In this document: in pieces, positions 35,246-43,067 of the stretch
Layout: the number at the start of each line of letters is the position of its first letter
Position numbering within the stretch: the first letter of the stretch is position 1
Assembly (NCBI RefSeq): GCF_900167435.1
Contig: NZ_FUWS01000001.1
Span: forward strand, 474,973 to 538,972
DNA from: Marinactinospora thermotolerans DSM 45154
GTDB lineage: Bacteria > Actinomycetota > Actinomycetes > Streptosporangiales > Streptosporangiaceae
DNA length: 64,000 nucleotides
Direction of reading: 5' to 3'
Program-made: the position numbers and the translations under genes
Notes under the pieces: generated by a model
The model's input: the letters and a program-made list of their open reading frames with translations, nothing else
Database searches by the model: none
Told to the model about the DNA's origin: nothing

Positions 35246-35857
35246 ATGTCCGCTCCGGGCGACCAGGAACGAGACGCCCCCCGCCGGCCGATGACCCCGG
35301 AGGAGATCGAGGCCGCGAACGTCGGAGCGGCCCCCAGGTTGAACGGCCGGATCAGCCTCGCCGAGTACGATCCGCGCTGGCCCGAGGTCTTCGCGCGGGA
35401 GGCCGCCCCCATCGCCGAGCGTCTGGACGGTCTCGACCACCGGGTCGAGCACGTGGGTTCCACCTCCGTGCCGGGACTGCCCGCCAAACCCGTCATCGAC
35501 ATGCTGCTGATCGTCCCCGACTCGGCCGACGAGGCGGCCTATGTCCCTCGCCTTGCGGAGGTGGGCTTCGCGCTCGTCATCCGCGAACCGTCCTGGTACG
35601 AGCATCGCCTGCTCCGCAAGGAGGGTCTCGACCCGAGCGCCGATTCGGCCAACCTGCACGTGCTGTCCCACGGCTGTCCCGAGATCGACCGGATGCTGCT
35701 CTTTCGCGACCGGTTGCGCGCCGACGCCGCCGACCGGCGGCTCTACGCCGAGACCAAGCGCTCCCTTGCCACGCGGACCTGGCAGTACGTGCAGAACTAC
35801 GCCGACAAGACCGATGTGGTCACGCGCATCCTGCGCCGCGCCGGCCTGGAGGGGTGA
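35246..35857 (+). CDS. GrpB-family protein
   Basis: A 203-residue protein of the GrpB/UPF0157 family, a nucleotidyltransferase-like fold sometimes fused to dephospho-CoA kinase. Typical segments are EYDPRWPEVFAREAAPIAER, RVEHVGSTSVPGLPAKPVID, the HVLSHGCPEIDRMLLFRDRL stretch and ETKRSLATRTWQYVQNYADK. The first 35 residues are an acidic extension. The ATG follows GACAGGAGCCCCTC. Substrate unknown; the family is thought to act on small molecules or nucleotides. Confidence 0.92.
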   Translation: MSAPGDQERDAPRRPMTPEEIEAANVGAAPRLNGRISLAEYDPRWPEVFAREAAPIAERLDGLDHRVEHVGSTSVPGLPAKPVIDMLLIVPDSADEAAYVPRLAEVGFALVIREPSWYEHRLLRKEGLDPSADSANLHVLSHGCPEIDRMLLFRDRLRADAADRRLYAETKRSLATRTWQYVQNYADKTDVVTRILRRAGLEG

Positions 35858-36386
35858 GCCCCGCCGCGACGGCCCCGCCCATGGCGGACGGGCCCCGGGC
35901 GGGCCGGCCCGCACCTCGTCTGTGACGCGACGTGTACGAGGCCGACCAGGGTGTAGACGATCCCGTGGGGCTCACCACCGCATCGGCACGAACGGTCACC
36001 GGGTTGGCGGGCGCGACCGTCGCCGCCGCCTCGACCACACCGGCACCTCGGCGTCGCCCGGGGGCCGGCCCGGATCGCGGTGACGGCGCCACCCCCGGGA
36101 CGGACACCGGCGCACACCGGCGGCGGGCGCGGCGCAGCAGGCGTGTGGCCGCCGACGCGCAGGAGGCTTCGGGCCACGCCCCCTGTTCCCGGGGCGTTTC
36201 CCGACGGGGAGCCGGGACCGATCGCCCCGCCTCCCCTCGCGGGGATCGCGAAGCCGCCGAAGTCCGTTTCCGTCGCCGTGCTTTTCCGCCCCTTCGGGTG
36301 AAGGGACGGCCGTGTTAAAGTCGATCGAGCGAAACGCGACGGTGCGCTTCCACGCGCTCCCGAGCTCATCGATATGGAAAGTCACC
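35858..36386. other. intergenic upstream of alaS leader
   Basis: No gene recognised. The last 80 bases are less GC-rich (GTGTTAAAGTCGATCG at 36311-36326) and probably contain the promoter of the alanyl-tRNA synthetase gene. No T-box specifier or AGGGTGG-type box is present. Confidence 0.45.
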
Positions 36387-36475
36387 ATGGGTCTGCTGGC
36401 ACGACGGCGAGCTATCTGCGCCGAGCCGGAATCCGAGGACAGCCTCCTCGCCTGATTCCCTCGGCCGGCTCGGCG
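36387..36475 (+). promoter_or_regulatory. structured leader with 22-codon frame before alaS
   Basis: A short frame (MGLLARRRAICAEPESEDSL, then LA and stop at 36455) follows GGAAAG. It overlaps a nested RNA structure: outer arms CGCCGAGCCGG (36419-36429) and CCGGCTCGGCG (36465-36475), and an inner hairpin CGAGGA / TCCTCG (36434-36450). Translation of the short frame would disrupt both stems, the logic of an attenuator. The peptide contains three alanines but no run of them. Regulation is inference. Confidence 0.4.
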
Positions 36476-36600
36476 AGTTCTTCTTTCGACGTCGTTCCCC
36501 ACGGACTCCGCCTGGGCAAGATCCTCTTGGCGAGGACCCGCCCGCCATCGTGTGCGGTGCGGTCCGGTTGGCGTCCGTACCGGACTCCGAAAGGTCCTCC

Positions 36601-39264
36601 GTGCTTTCCAGGGAAATCCGCGACACCTTCTTCGCTTTTTTCGGTGAACGCGGCCATATCCGTGTTCCGTCGAGTCCCCTCATCCCCTCCGACCCGACCC
36701 TTCTGTTGGCCAACGCGGGGATGAACCAGTTCAAGCCCTACTTCCTCGGTGAGGCGGTGCCCGACTCCCCCCGGGCGATGACGGTGCAAAAGTGCGCGCG
36801 CACCTCCGACATCGACAACGTCGGCCGCACCACCCGTCACGCGACCTTCTTCGAGATGCTGGGGAACTTCTCCTTCGGCGACTACTTCAAGGCCGAGGCG
36901 ATCGCGTGGGCCTGGGAACTGTTCACCGAGGGCTACGGCCTGGACCCCGAACGGCTGTGGATCACCGTCTACCTCGACGACGACGAGAGCGCGCGGATAT
37001 GGCGCTCGATCGGCGTGCCGGCCGAACGCATCCACAGGCTCGGCGTGGAGGACAACTACTGGTCGATGGGGGTTCCGGGCCCGTGCGGCCCCTCCTCCGA
37101 GCTGTGCTACGACCGCGGCCCCGCCTTCGGCGCCGAAGGCGGCCCCGCCGTGAACGACGAACGTTACGTCGAGCTGTGGAACCTCGTGTTCATGGAGAAG
37201 CTGCGTGGCGAGGGTCCCGCGAAGAAGGACTACGCCGTCCTCGGCGACCTGCAGAAGAAGAACATCGACACGGGCCTTGGTCTGGACCGGCTCGCCGCGA
37301 TCCTGCAGGGGGTCGACACGGTCTGCCAGACCGATCTGCTCGCCCCCACCCTGGAGGCCACGCAGGAGCTGGCCGGCCGGCGCTTCCCCGGACACGACGG
37401 CTCACCCGAGTCGGTGTCCTTCCAGGTCGTCACCGAGCACGCCCGGTCGATCGCCTTCCTGATCGCCGACGGTGTCCTGCCCTCCAACGAAGGGCGCGGC
37501 TACATCCTGCGCCGGCTGATGCGCCGTGTCGTGCGCCACGCCCGTCTGCTCGGCATCGACCGGCCCGTGCTGGCGGAGGTGACGGCCTCGGTGGTGGGCA
37601 ATCTGGGCGAGGACTGGCCGGAGCTGACCACCCAGTCCTCCCTGATCGAACAGGTCGTCTCCGCCGAGGAGGAGACCTTCAACCGCACCCTGCGCCAGGG
37701 GACGCGGCTGCTGGAGGCCGCGATCGAGCGCGCGCGTGACACCGGCTCCTCGTCCCTGTCCGGGGACACCGCCTTCGAGCTGCACGACACCTACGGTTTC
37801 CCGGTGGACCTCACGACGGAGGCGGCCGGCGCGGCCGGCCTGGAGGTGGACCAGGAACGCTTCACCGCCCTCCTGGAGGAACAGCAGCGCCGCGCCAAAC
37901 AGAGCGGCAAGGAGCGCACCGGGGCCGCACTGGCGCGGCTGGAGGCCTACCGACACGTCGCCGCCCGCTTCGGGTCAAGCGAGTTCGTCGGTTACGACAC
38001 CACCACCGCGGAGAGCACGATCGCGGCCCTCATCGTCGGCGGCGACCTGGTCGAGCACGCCGACGAGGGCCAGGAGGTCGAGGTGGTGCTCCACCAGACG
38101 CCCTTCTACGCCGAGTCCGGCGGGCAGGTGGGCGACGCGGGAGTCATCCGCAGCCGCGACGGCGCGCTCGTCGAGGTCCGCGACACCCGTGCCGGCGTCG
38201 TGGGACTGACCGTGCACAAGGGCCGCGTCACGTCGGGCACGGTGCGGATCGGAGAGGAGGTGCGCGCCGAGGTCGATCCCGACCGCCGCACGGCCGTGGC
38301 GAGGTCGCACTCGGCCACTCACGTTCTCCACGCCATGCTGCGCAGGACCCTGGGAGACCACGCGCGCCAGCAGGGGTCCCTGGTCGCCCCCGGCCGCCTC
38401 CGGTTCGACTTCGCCCACTTCTCCGCGCTCGACCAGGACCGGATCGACGACATCTCCACCCTCATCAACGAGGCGATCCTGGACGAGCCCGAGGTCCGCG
38501 TCTGGCACACGAGCCGGGCCGAGGCCGAGGCGGCCGGGGCCATGGCGCTCTTCGGCGAGAAGTACGGGGACGTGGTGCGCGTCGTCGACATCGGCGACTT
38601 CTCCCGCGAACTGTGCGGGGGAACCCACGTCGACAACGCGGCGGCCATCGGGCCCGTCCACATCCTCAGCGAGTCCTCGATCGGTTCGAGCCTGCGCCGG
38701 ATCGAGGCGCTGACAGGCCGGGACGCCCTGCGCCACTTCGACCGGGAACGGATGCTGCTCAACGAGCTGACCGGCCTGTTGGGAGTCGGCCGTGACGCGG
38801 CGGTCGACACGCTGACCAAACGCCTGAGCTCACTGGCCGACGCCGAGAAGAAGTTCGCCGAGATGCGCAGGAGGGAACTGGAGGGCATCGCCGAGCGGCT
38901 GGCCGGTCGGGCGCGCGCGTCCGGTGGCGGCTGGCTGGTGGTCTCCCGCGTCGACGAGGTGGAACGGGACGAGCTGCGCACGGTCGCCGCGTCGGTCCTC
39001 CAGCGCCGCGGGGCCTCGGAGGGCGTGGTCGTCCTCGCCACCGAGGCCGAGGGCAAGGCCGCGTTGACCGTCGCCATGGGCAACCGTCTGGCCGAGAACG
39101 GGACGAACGCACGCGATCTGCTGACCAGGGCCGCCGCGATGATCGGGGGAGGCGCCGGAGGACGCGGCACCACGGCCAGCGCCGGCGGGCGTCAGGTCGA
39201 GCATCTCGACGAGGCCCTCCGCGCCGCGCGGGAGGAGGCCGAAGCGCGTCTCGGGTCCCTGTGA
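36601..39264 (+). CDS. alaS: alanyl-tRNA synthetase
   Basis: An 887-residue class II synthetase charging tRNA-Ala. The catalytic core shows HIRVPSSPLIPSDPTLLLAN, RTTRHATFFEMLGNFSFGDY and GPCGPSSELCYDRGPA. The editing domain has the zinc site HSATHVLHAML and CGGTHVDNAAAIG, and the C-Ala domain ends with GRGTTASAGGRQVEHLDEAL. All parts are present, so it should charge and edit. The GTG start (VLSREIRDTFFAFFGERGH) follows GAAAGGTCCTCC. It is not in the conserved alaS-Holliday-resolvase setting usual for the housekeeping gene, and lies beside a biosynthetic cluster, so it may be a second copy. The leader upstream may control it. Confidence 0.95.
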   Translation: MLSREIRDTFFAFFGERGHIRVPSSPLIPSDPTLLLANAGMNQFKPYFLGEAVPDSPRAMTVQKCARTSDIDNVGRTTRHATFFEMLGNFSFGDYFKAEAIAWAWELFTEGYGLDPERLWITVYLDDDESARIWRSIGVPAERIHRLGVEDNYWSMGVPGPCGPSSELCYDRGPAFGAEGGPAVNDERYVELWNLVFMEKLRGEGPAKKDYAVLGDLQKKNIDTGLGLDRLAAILQGVDTVCQTDLLAPTLEATQELAGRRFPGHDGSPESVSFQVVTEHARSIAFLIADGVLPSNEGRGYILRRLMRRVVRHARLLGIDRPVLAEVTASVVGNLGEDWPELTTQSSLIEQVVSAEEETFNRTLRQGTRLLEAAIERARDTGSSSLSGDTAFELHDTYGFPVDLTTEAAGAAGLEVDQERFTALLEEQQRRAKQSGKERTGAALARLEAYRHVAARFGSSEFVGYDTTTAESTIAALIVGGDLVEHADEGQEVEVVLHQTPFYAESGGQVGDAGVIRSRDGALVEVRDTRAGVVGLTVHKGRVTSGTVRIGEEVRAEVDPDRRTAVARSHSATHVLHAMLRRTLGDHARQQGSLVAPGRLRFDFAHFSALDQDRIDDISTLINEAILDEPEVRVWHTSRAEAEAAGAMALFGEKYGDVVRVVDIGDFSRELCGGTHVDNAAAIGPVHILSESSIGSSLRRIEALTGRDALRHFDRERMLLNELTGLLGVGRDAAVDTLTKRLSSLADAEKKFAEMRRRELEGIAERLAGRARASGGGWLVVSRVDEVERDELRTVAASVLQRRGASEGVVVLATEAEGKAALTVAMGNRLAENGTNARDLLTRAAAMIGGGAGGRGTTASAGGRQVEHLDEALRAAREEAEARLGSL

Positions 39265-39274
39265 GCCGGTAACA

Positions 39275-39309
39275 GGGCGCCCGGACCCTCGTCGGGGGTC
39301 CGGGCGCCC
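39275..39309. terminator. bidirectional terminator hairpin
   Basis: Perfect 14-bp stem GGGCGCCCGGACCC / GGGTCCGGGCGCCC with a 7-base loop, 10 bases after the alaS stop and between two convergent genes. Confidence 0.88.
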
Positions 39310-39405
39310 CCACCGCGGCACGCGAGGGGGGCCTCCCCGGGGATCGGGCTTCCAAAGCGGCGAAGTCGCAGGGGGCGCGGGCAACCGGGTCTTCGCCCGT
39401 ATCCG

Positions 39406-40224
39406 CTACCGGGCCGAGACGGACCGGGCGTTTTCCTCCCCCCGCTCCCGCGGGGTCTCCTCGCGCCGGGTGAGGACGAGGGGACCGTCCTCGGTGATGG
39501 CGACCGTGTGCTCGGAGTGCGCGCCCCGGGAACCGTCGGCCGAGCGGATCGTCCAGCCGTCGGGGTCGAACACGATCCGGTCCGTCGTCCGGGCGAACCA
39601 GGGCTCCAGGGCCAGGGTCATGCCCGCCTTCAGCTTGAGCCCCTTGCCCGCGCGGCCCTTGTTGGGCACGTGGGGCTCCTCGTGCATGGTGCGCCCCAGC
39701 CCGTGACCGCCGAACTCGGTGTTGACGGGGTAGCCGTATCCCGCCGCGACCGCGCCGATGGCGGCCGAGATGTCCCCGAGGCGGTTCCCCGGACGCGCGG
39801 CCTCGATGGCGGCCTCCAGGGCCACCTCGGTGGCCTCGACGAGCTTCAGGTCCTCCTCCGCCGCCGCCCCGACGATGACGGTCCGGGCCGAGTCGGCCAC
39901 CCAGCCGTCGATCCCGACGGCGATGTCCATGCTGAGGACGTCTCCGTCGCGGAGCGTGTAGTCGTGCGGCAGCCCGTGCAGGACCGCGTCGTTGACGGAC
40001 AGGCACACGACGTTGCGGAACGGTCCCTTTCCGAAGGAGGGGGCGTAGTCCCAGTAGCAGGACTCCGCGCCGCGCCGGCGGATCATGTCACGGGCGTGCC
40101 GCTCCAGGTCGAGGAGGTTGACGCCGACGTCCGCCCGCTCGCCGAGTTCGGTCAGAACCTGGGCGACGAACTCCCCGGTGACACGCATGCGCTCGATTTC
40201 CCGCGCGGACTTCAACTCGATCAC
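39406..40224 (-). CDS. map: type I methionine aminopeptidase
   Basis: A 272-residue metallo-aminopeptidase removing N-terminal Met from new proteins. The metal and substrate residues are all present with Escherichia coli-like spacing: His83 (VLHGLP), Asp100 and Asp111, His174 (GGHGLG), His181 (TMHEEP), Glu207 (LALEPW) and Glu238 (SEHTVAIT). There is no N-terminal SH3/zinc extension, and the last 20 residues are a charged tail. It is not in the usual ribosomal-protein/adk/infA setting; instead it lies downstream of, and in the same direction as, a cluster predicted to make an aminopeptidase-inhibitor-like peptide. That makes a self-resistance role plausible (inference). A spare housekeeping copy is the alternative. 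Confidence 0.94.
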   Translation of the reverse strand: MIELKSAREIERMRVTGEFVAQVLTELGERADVGVNLLDLERHARDMIRRRGAESCYWDYAPSFGKGPFRNVVCLSVNDAVLHGLPHDYTLRDGDVLSMDIAVGIDGWVADSARTVIVGAAAEEDLKLVEATEVALEAAIEAARPGNRLGDISAAIGAVAAGYGYPVNTEFGGHGLGRTMHEEPHVPNKGRAGKGLKLKAGMTLALEPWFARTTDRIVFDPDGWTIRSADGSRGAHSEHTVAITEDGPLVLTRREETPRERGEENARSVSAR

Positions 40225-40788
40225 GGACGATCCTCTTCTCGGTCGGGTTCCAACGGAACGGAGACGTCAACACCCACGTCGGGCCATTGCGGCCGGCCGC
40301 TGGGAAGGCCGCGAGGCTCCGTCCCGTCCGGCGGCCCGCTCGCCCGGCGAAGGGGCCGTGCGGCCCTGCGGGCCGCCCTCGGAGGTGTCGACGGCGATCC
40401 TCGACGGTGGGGGAGGTCCACGCGGGGAACGGGCGGTACCACGCGGCGTGGTGAACGCGCCGGCAGCAGCCCGCTGGTCGCGGACGGCGGTGACCTGACC
40501 GACGGGACGCCCGTTCGGGCGGGGCCGGGTGTCGTCGCACACCTCCCCACGGTAGTCGACCACGTTGTGCACCGGTCCCGGCACCGGACCACGGCGGGCG
40601 GGGAACCGACACCATGGATGTCGGCCTGGCTCGGGGATCGGCGGACGTGCCGGCCTCGGGAACGGTCTCGCCCGTTCGTGGAGCGGGAGGCCGGTGGGCG
40701 GGGGACGGCCCGCCGTGCGGGCCTCGGCGCCCTCGGCCCGCCCGTCCACGGTCCGGACCGGCCGGCGCGCGCGAGGCATGGAAGAAGG
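40225..40788. other. gap between thioesterase and map, with hairpin
   Basis: About 560 bases without a credible gene. A 7-bp hairpin GGCCCGC-CGT-GCGGGCC at 40707-40723 lies 66 bases after the thioesterase stop and may end the cluster transcript. The promoter of map must lie in the remaining 480 bases if it is transcribed separately; no clear promoter motif is seen. Confidence 0.45.
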
Positions 40789-41586
40789 TCATTCCCGGTC
40801 CGGCGCCATCGCCTCTCCCACCCTCGGGGTCGCCCGCCGGCCGGCGGGCGGCCCGGACGGCGCGTCCCCCGCGCGGAGGATCCGCGCCAGCACCTCCCGT
40901 CTCGTCGCGTGCAGGTGGAAATGGCCGCCGGGGAGCTCGACGAACTCGAACGCCGCTCGCGTCACCTCCCGCCACCCGCGGACCTCGGCGGCAAAGAACA
41001 GCGGGTCGGCGGCACCGTGGAAGGCCGTGACGGGGGTCCGCAGGAGGGGATCGCCGGCGAACTCGTAGGTCTCGCACGACCGCAGGTCCCCGCGCAGGAT
41101 CGGCACCAGAGAGGAGTCCGGGCAGGCGCCGAGCGCCCCGTCGGAGAGGACGTCGAGATGGGCCGCCAGCTCGGCGTCGGGGGCGAGGTGGAACTGCCGT
41201 CGCCCCATCGGCAGCTGCGGAGCGCGGTAGCTGGAGACGAACAGGTGCCGCGGCCCGGCGTCCAGGTCCTCGAAGACCCGGGCCAGCTCGAAGGCGATCA
41301 GCGCTCCCATGCTGTGGCCGAAGAGCACGAAGGGTCCGCGCAGGCGCTCCAGGAGCGGGTCCACCAGGGCTTCGGCCACGTCCGGGATCGTCGCCGGCGC
41401 CGGCCCGCCCCGCAGCGCGCCCCGGCCGGGCGGGCGGGCGGACAGCAGCTCCACGCCCGAGGGGAGCAGCGCGGCCCAGTCCAGGAAGGGCGGCGCGAGG
41501 CTTCCCGCGTAGGGCAGGCAGACGAGGTGCAGACGCGGGTCGGAGGCGTCACCCGCCGAGTGCCAGGGGTCGTGTGTCAGCGCCAC
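40789..41586 (-). CDS. type II thioesterase
   Basis: A 265-residue alpha/beta hydrolase that clears wrong or stalled acyl groups from carrier proteins. The catalytic triad is Ser92 in FGHSMGALIAFELA, Asp194 in FHGAADPLFF and His222 in LPGGHFHLH. The N-terminal LHLVCLPYAGSLAPPFLDWA is diagnostic for the TEII family. The GTG start lies inside the end of the condensation-protein gene (10-base overlap), so it is the last coupled gene of the cluster operon. No type I thioesterase domain exists in the megasynthase, so this enzyme might also assist release, but editing is its usual role. Confidence 0.94.
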   Translation of the reverse strand: MALTHDPWHSAGDASDPRLHLVCLPYAGSLAPPFLDWAALLPSGVELLSARPPGRGALRGGPAPATIPDVAEALVDPLLERLRGPFVLFGHSMGALIAFELARVFEDLDAGPRHLFVSSYRAPQLPMGRRQFHLAPDAELAAHLDVLSDGALGACPDSSLVPILRGDLRSCETYEFAGDPLLRTPVTAFHGAADPLFFAAEVRGWREVTRAAFEFVELPGGHFHLHATRREVLARILRAGDAPSGPPAGRRATPRVGEAMAPDRE

Positions 41587-43067
41587 TCCGTCACCTTCCT
41601 GTCCGGATCCTTGAGGAGCCCTTCCAGCAGGGCGCGGTAGCGCCCCACCCACGACTCGACCGTCGCGGTGGACAGGAAGTCGGTGGACAGCTCCCACAGG
41701 ACTCGCAGCCCGTTGTCGGGGACGACCAGCGCCCCCAGATCCGACCGGGCCCCGGGAATGGGCACCTCCTCCACCTCGACGCGCAGGTCGGGCAGTTCCA
41801 GGCCACCGGGATCGGCGGGGTTGAGGACGAACCAGGACTGGGCGTAGCGGTCCCCGCCGGGCCGGTCCTGGAACCGGAGCAGTTCGCGCATGAGCGGCAG
41901 GGGCAGCGCCTGGTGGTCGAGAGCGCCCGCGACGGTCCGGCCCACCGCGCGCACGGTCTCGTCGGCCGTGCGCGCGGGGTCGAAGCCGAGCCGGAGAGGA
42001 AAGGAGGTCACGAGCATGCCGACCAGGCCCTCCAGCTCGCCGCGGTCGCGGTTGGCCGAGTTGCCGTTGAGCACGACCTCGTGGCGGCCGGTCAGGTCGG
42101 CGAGCAGCCGCCCGAAGGCGGTCAACAGCACCGTGTAGAGCGTCACCCGCCGCGACCTGGCGTACTCCTCCAGGCGGTCGGTCAGCGACGGCTCGATCGC
42201 CATCGTGACCACCGCGCCCGCCCCGGAGAGCCGGTCGGGTCTGGGCCGGTCGCCGGGCAGGGGCAGGGAGAGGTCGGCGCCGGCGAGCTGGCGCCGCCAG
42301 TAGTCCGCCAGCCGCTCCCCCTCAGCCCCCTGGAGCTGGCGCCGCTGCCATCTGGCGTAGTCGACGAGCCGGGTCCGCGGCGGGGGCAGGGAGGGCGCGC
42401 GTCCACGGACCGTGGCGGTGTACAACCGGGCGAGGTCGTTCAGCACGACGGCGACCGAGACGGCGTCGGTGATCATGTGGTGCTGGACCAGCATGAGCAC
42501 CCACTCCCGCTCCCCCACCCGGGCCAGGGGGAGGCGGACGAGCGGTCCGGCGTCGATCTCGAACGGTTCCTGCGCGGTGGCCTGGCACCACTCCTCGACG
42601 CGCTGCGGCGCGGCCTCCCGGCCGTTCGCGGGCCGCAGGTCGACGAGGACGGGGCGGATCGGGGTTGTGGCAAGGACCTCCTGGACGAGGCCGCCGGCGT
42701 ACCTGCGGAAGCGGGTGCGCAGCACGTCGTGGCGTTCGGCCAGGAGTTCGGCCGCCCGTTCCAGGGCTGTGACGTCGAGCCCGCCCGACAGGTTCAGGCG
42801 GTAGGAGACGTTCCAGGTCGCCGGATTCTCGGTGAGGGCGTGCCGGTCGGCGAGGTGGCGTTGCATCCAGGTCGCCGGGCCGCTCGACCACGGGGCCGTC
42901 TCCTCCCGGGCGACCCACTCGAGCAGGGCGTCCCGGTGCCGGCGCAGCGCGGTCATCACGGTGTCGGTGAGCGCCCCCTCGGGGGCGTCGAAGGCCAGCC
43001 GTCCGTCCCGCTCGGCGAGGCGGACGTCCTCTTCCCGCAGGTACAGCAGGAGTTCGTCGAGGTTCAC
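41577..43067 (-). CDS. free-standing NRPS condensation protein with TubC-type docking domain
   Basis: A 496-residue protein with residues 1-52 (VNLDELLLYLREEDVRLAER ... RHRDALLEWV) matching the TubC N-terminal docking domain. It is followed by a full condensation domain (about 58-485) with an intact HHMITDA catalytic motif at 196-202, and GNSANRDRGELEGLVGMLVT near the solvent channel. No adenylation or carrier domain follows; the end is DPDRKVTEWR. GTG start overlaps the megasynthase stop (GTGA). The docking domain should receive the C-terminal PCP of the megasynthase. The C domain then must use a free amine or amino acid, or release the chain, because no downstream carrier is encoded here. 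Confidence 0.93.
   Translation of the reverse strand: MNLDELLLYLREEDVRLAERDGRLAFDAPEGALTDTVMTALRRHRDALLEWVAREETAPWSSGPATWMQRHLADRHALTENPATWNVSYRLNLSGGLDVTALERAAELLAERHDVLRTRFRRYAGGLVQEVLATTPIRPVLVDLRPANGREAAPQRVEEWCQATAQEPFEIDAGPLVRLPLARVGEREWVLMLVQHHMITDAVSVAVVLNDLARLYTATVRGRAPSLPPPRTRLVDYARWQRRQLQGAEGERLADYWRRQLAGADLSLPLPGDRPRPDRLSGAGAVVTMAIEPSLTDRLEEYARSRRVTLYTVLLTAFGRLLADLTGRHEVVLNGNSANRDRGELEGLVGMLVTSFPLRLGFDPARTADETVRAVGRTVAGALDHQALPLPLMRELLRFQDRPGGDRYAQSWFVLNPADPGGLELPDLRVEVEEVPIPGARSDLGALVVPDNGLRVLWELSTDFLSTATVESWVGRYRALLEGLLKDPDRKVTEWR

Noticed and set aside
36311..36600. T-box riboswitch before alaS
   Set aside because: No antiterminator AGGGTGG-type box or specifier-loop signature is present; the structure seen is of another kind.
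40267..40779. 170-codon minus-strand frame between thioesterase and methionine aminopeptidase
   Set aside because: Arg/Pro/Gly-biased throughout, no ribosome site, no recognisable fold.
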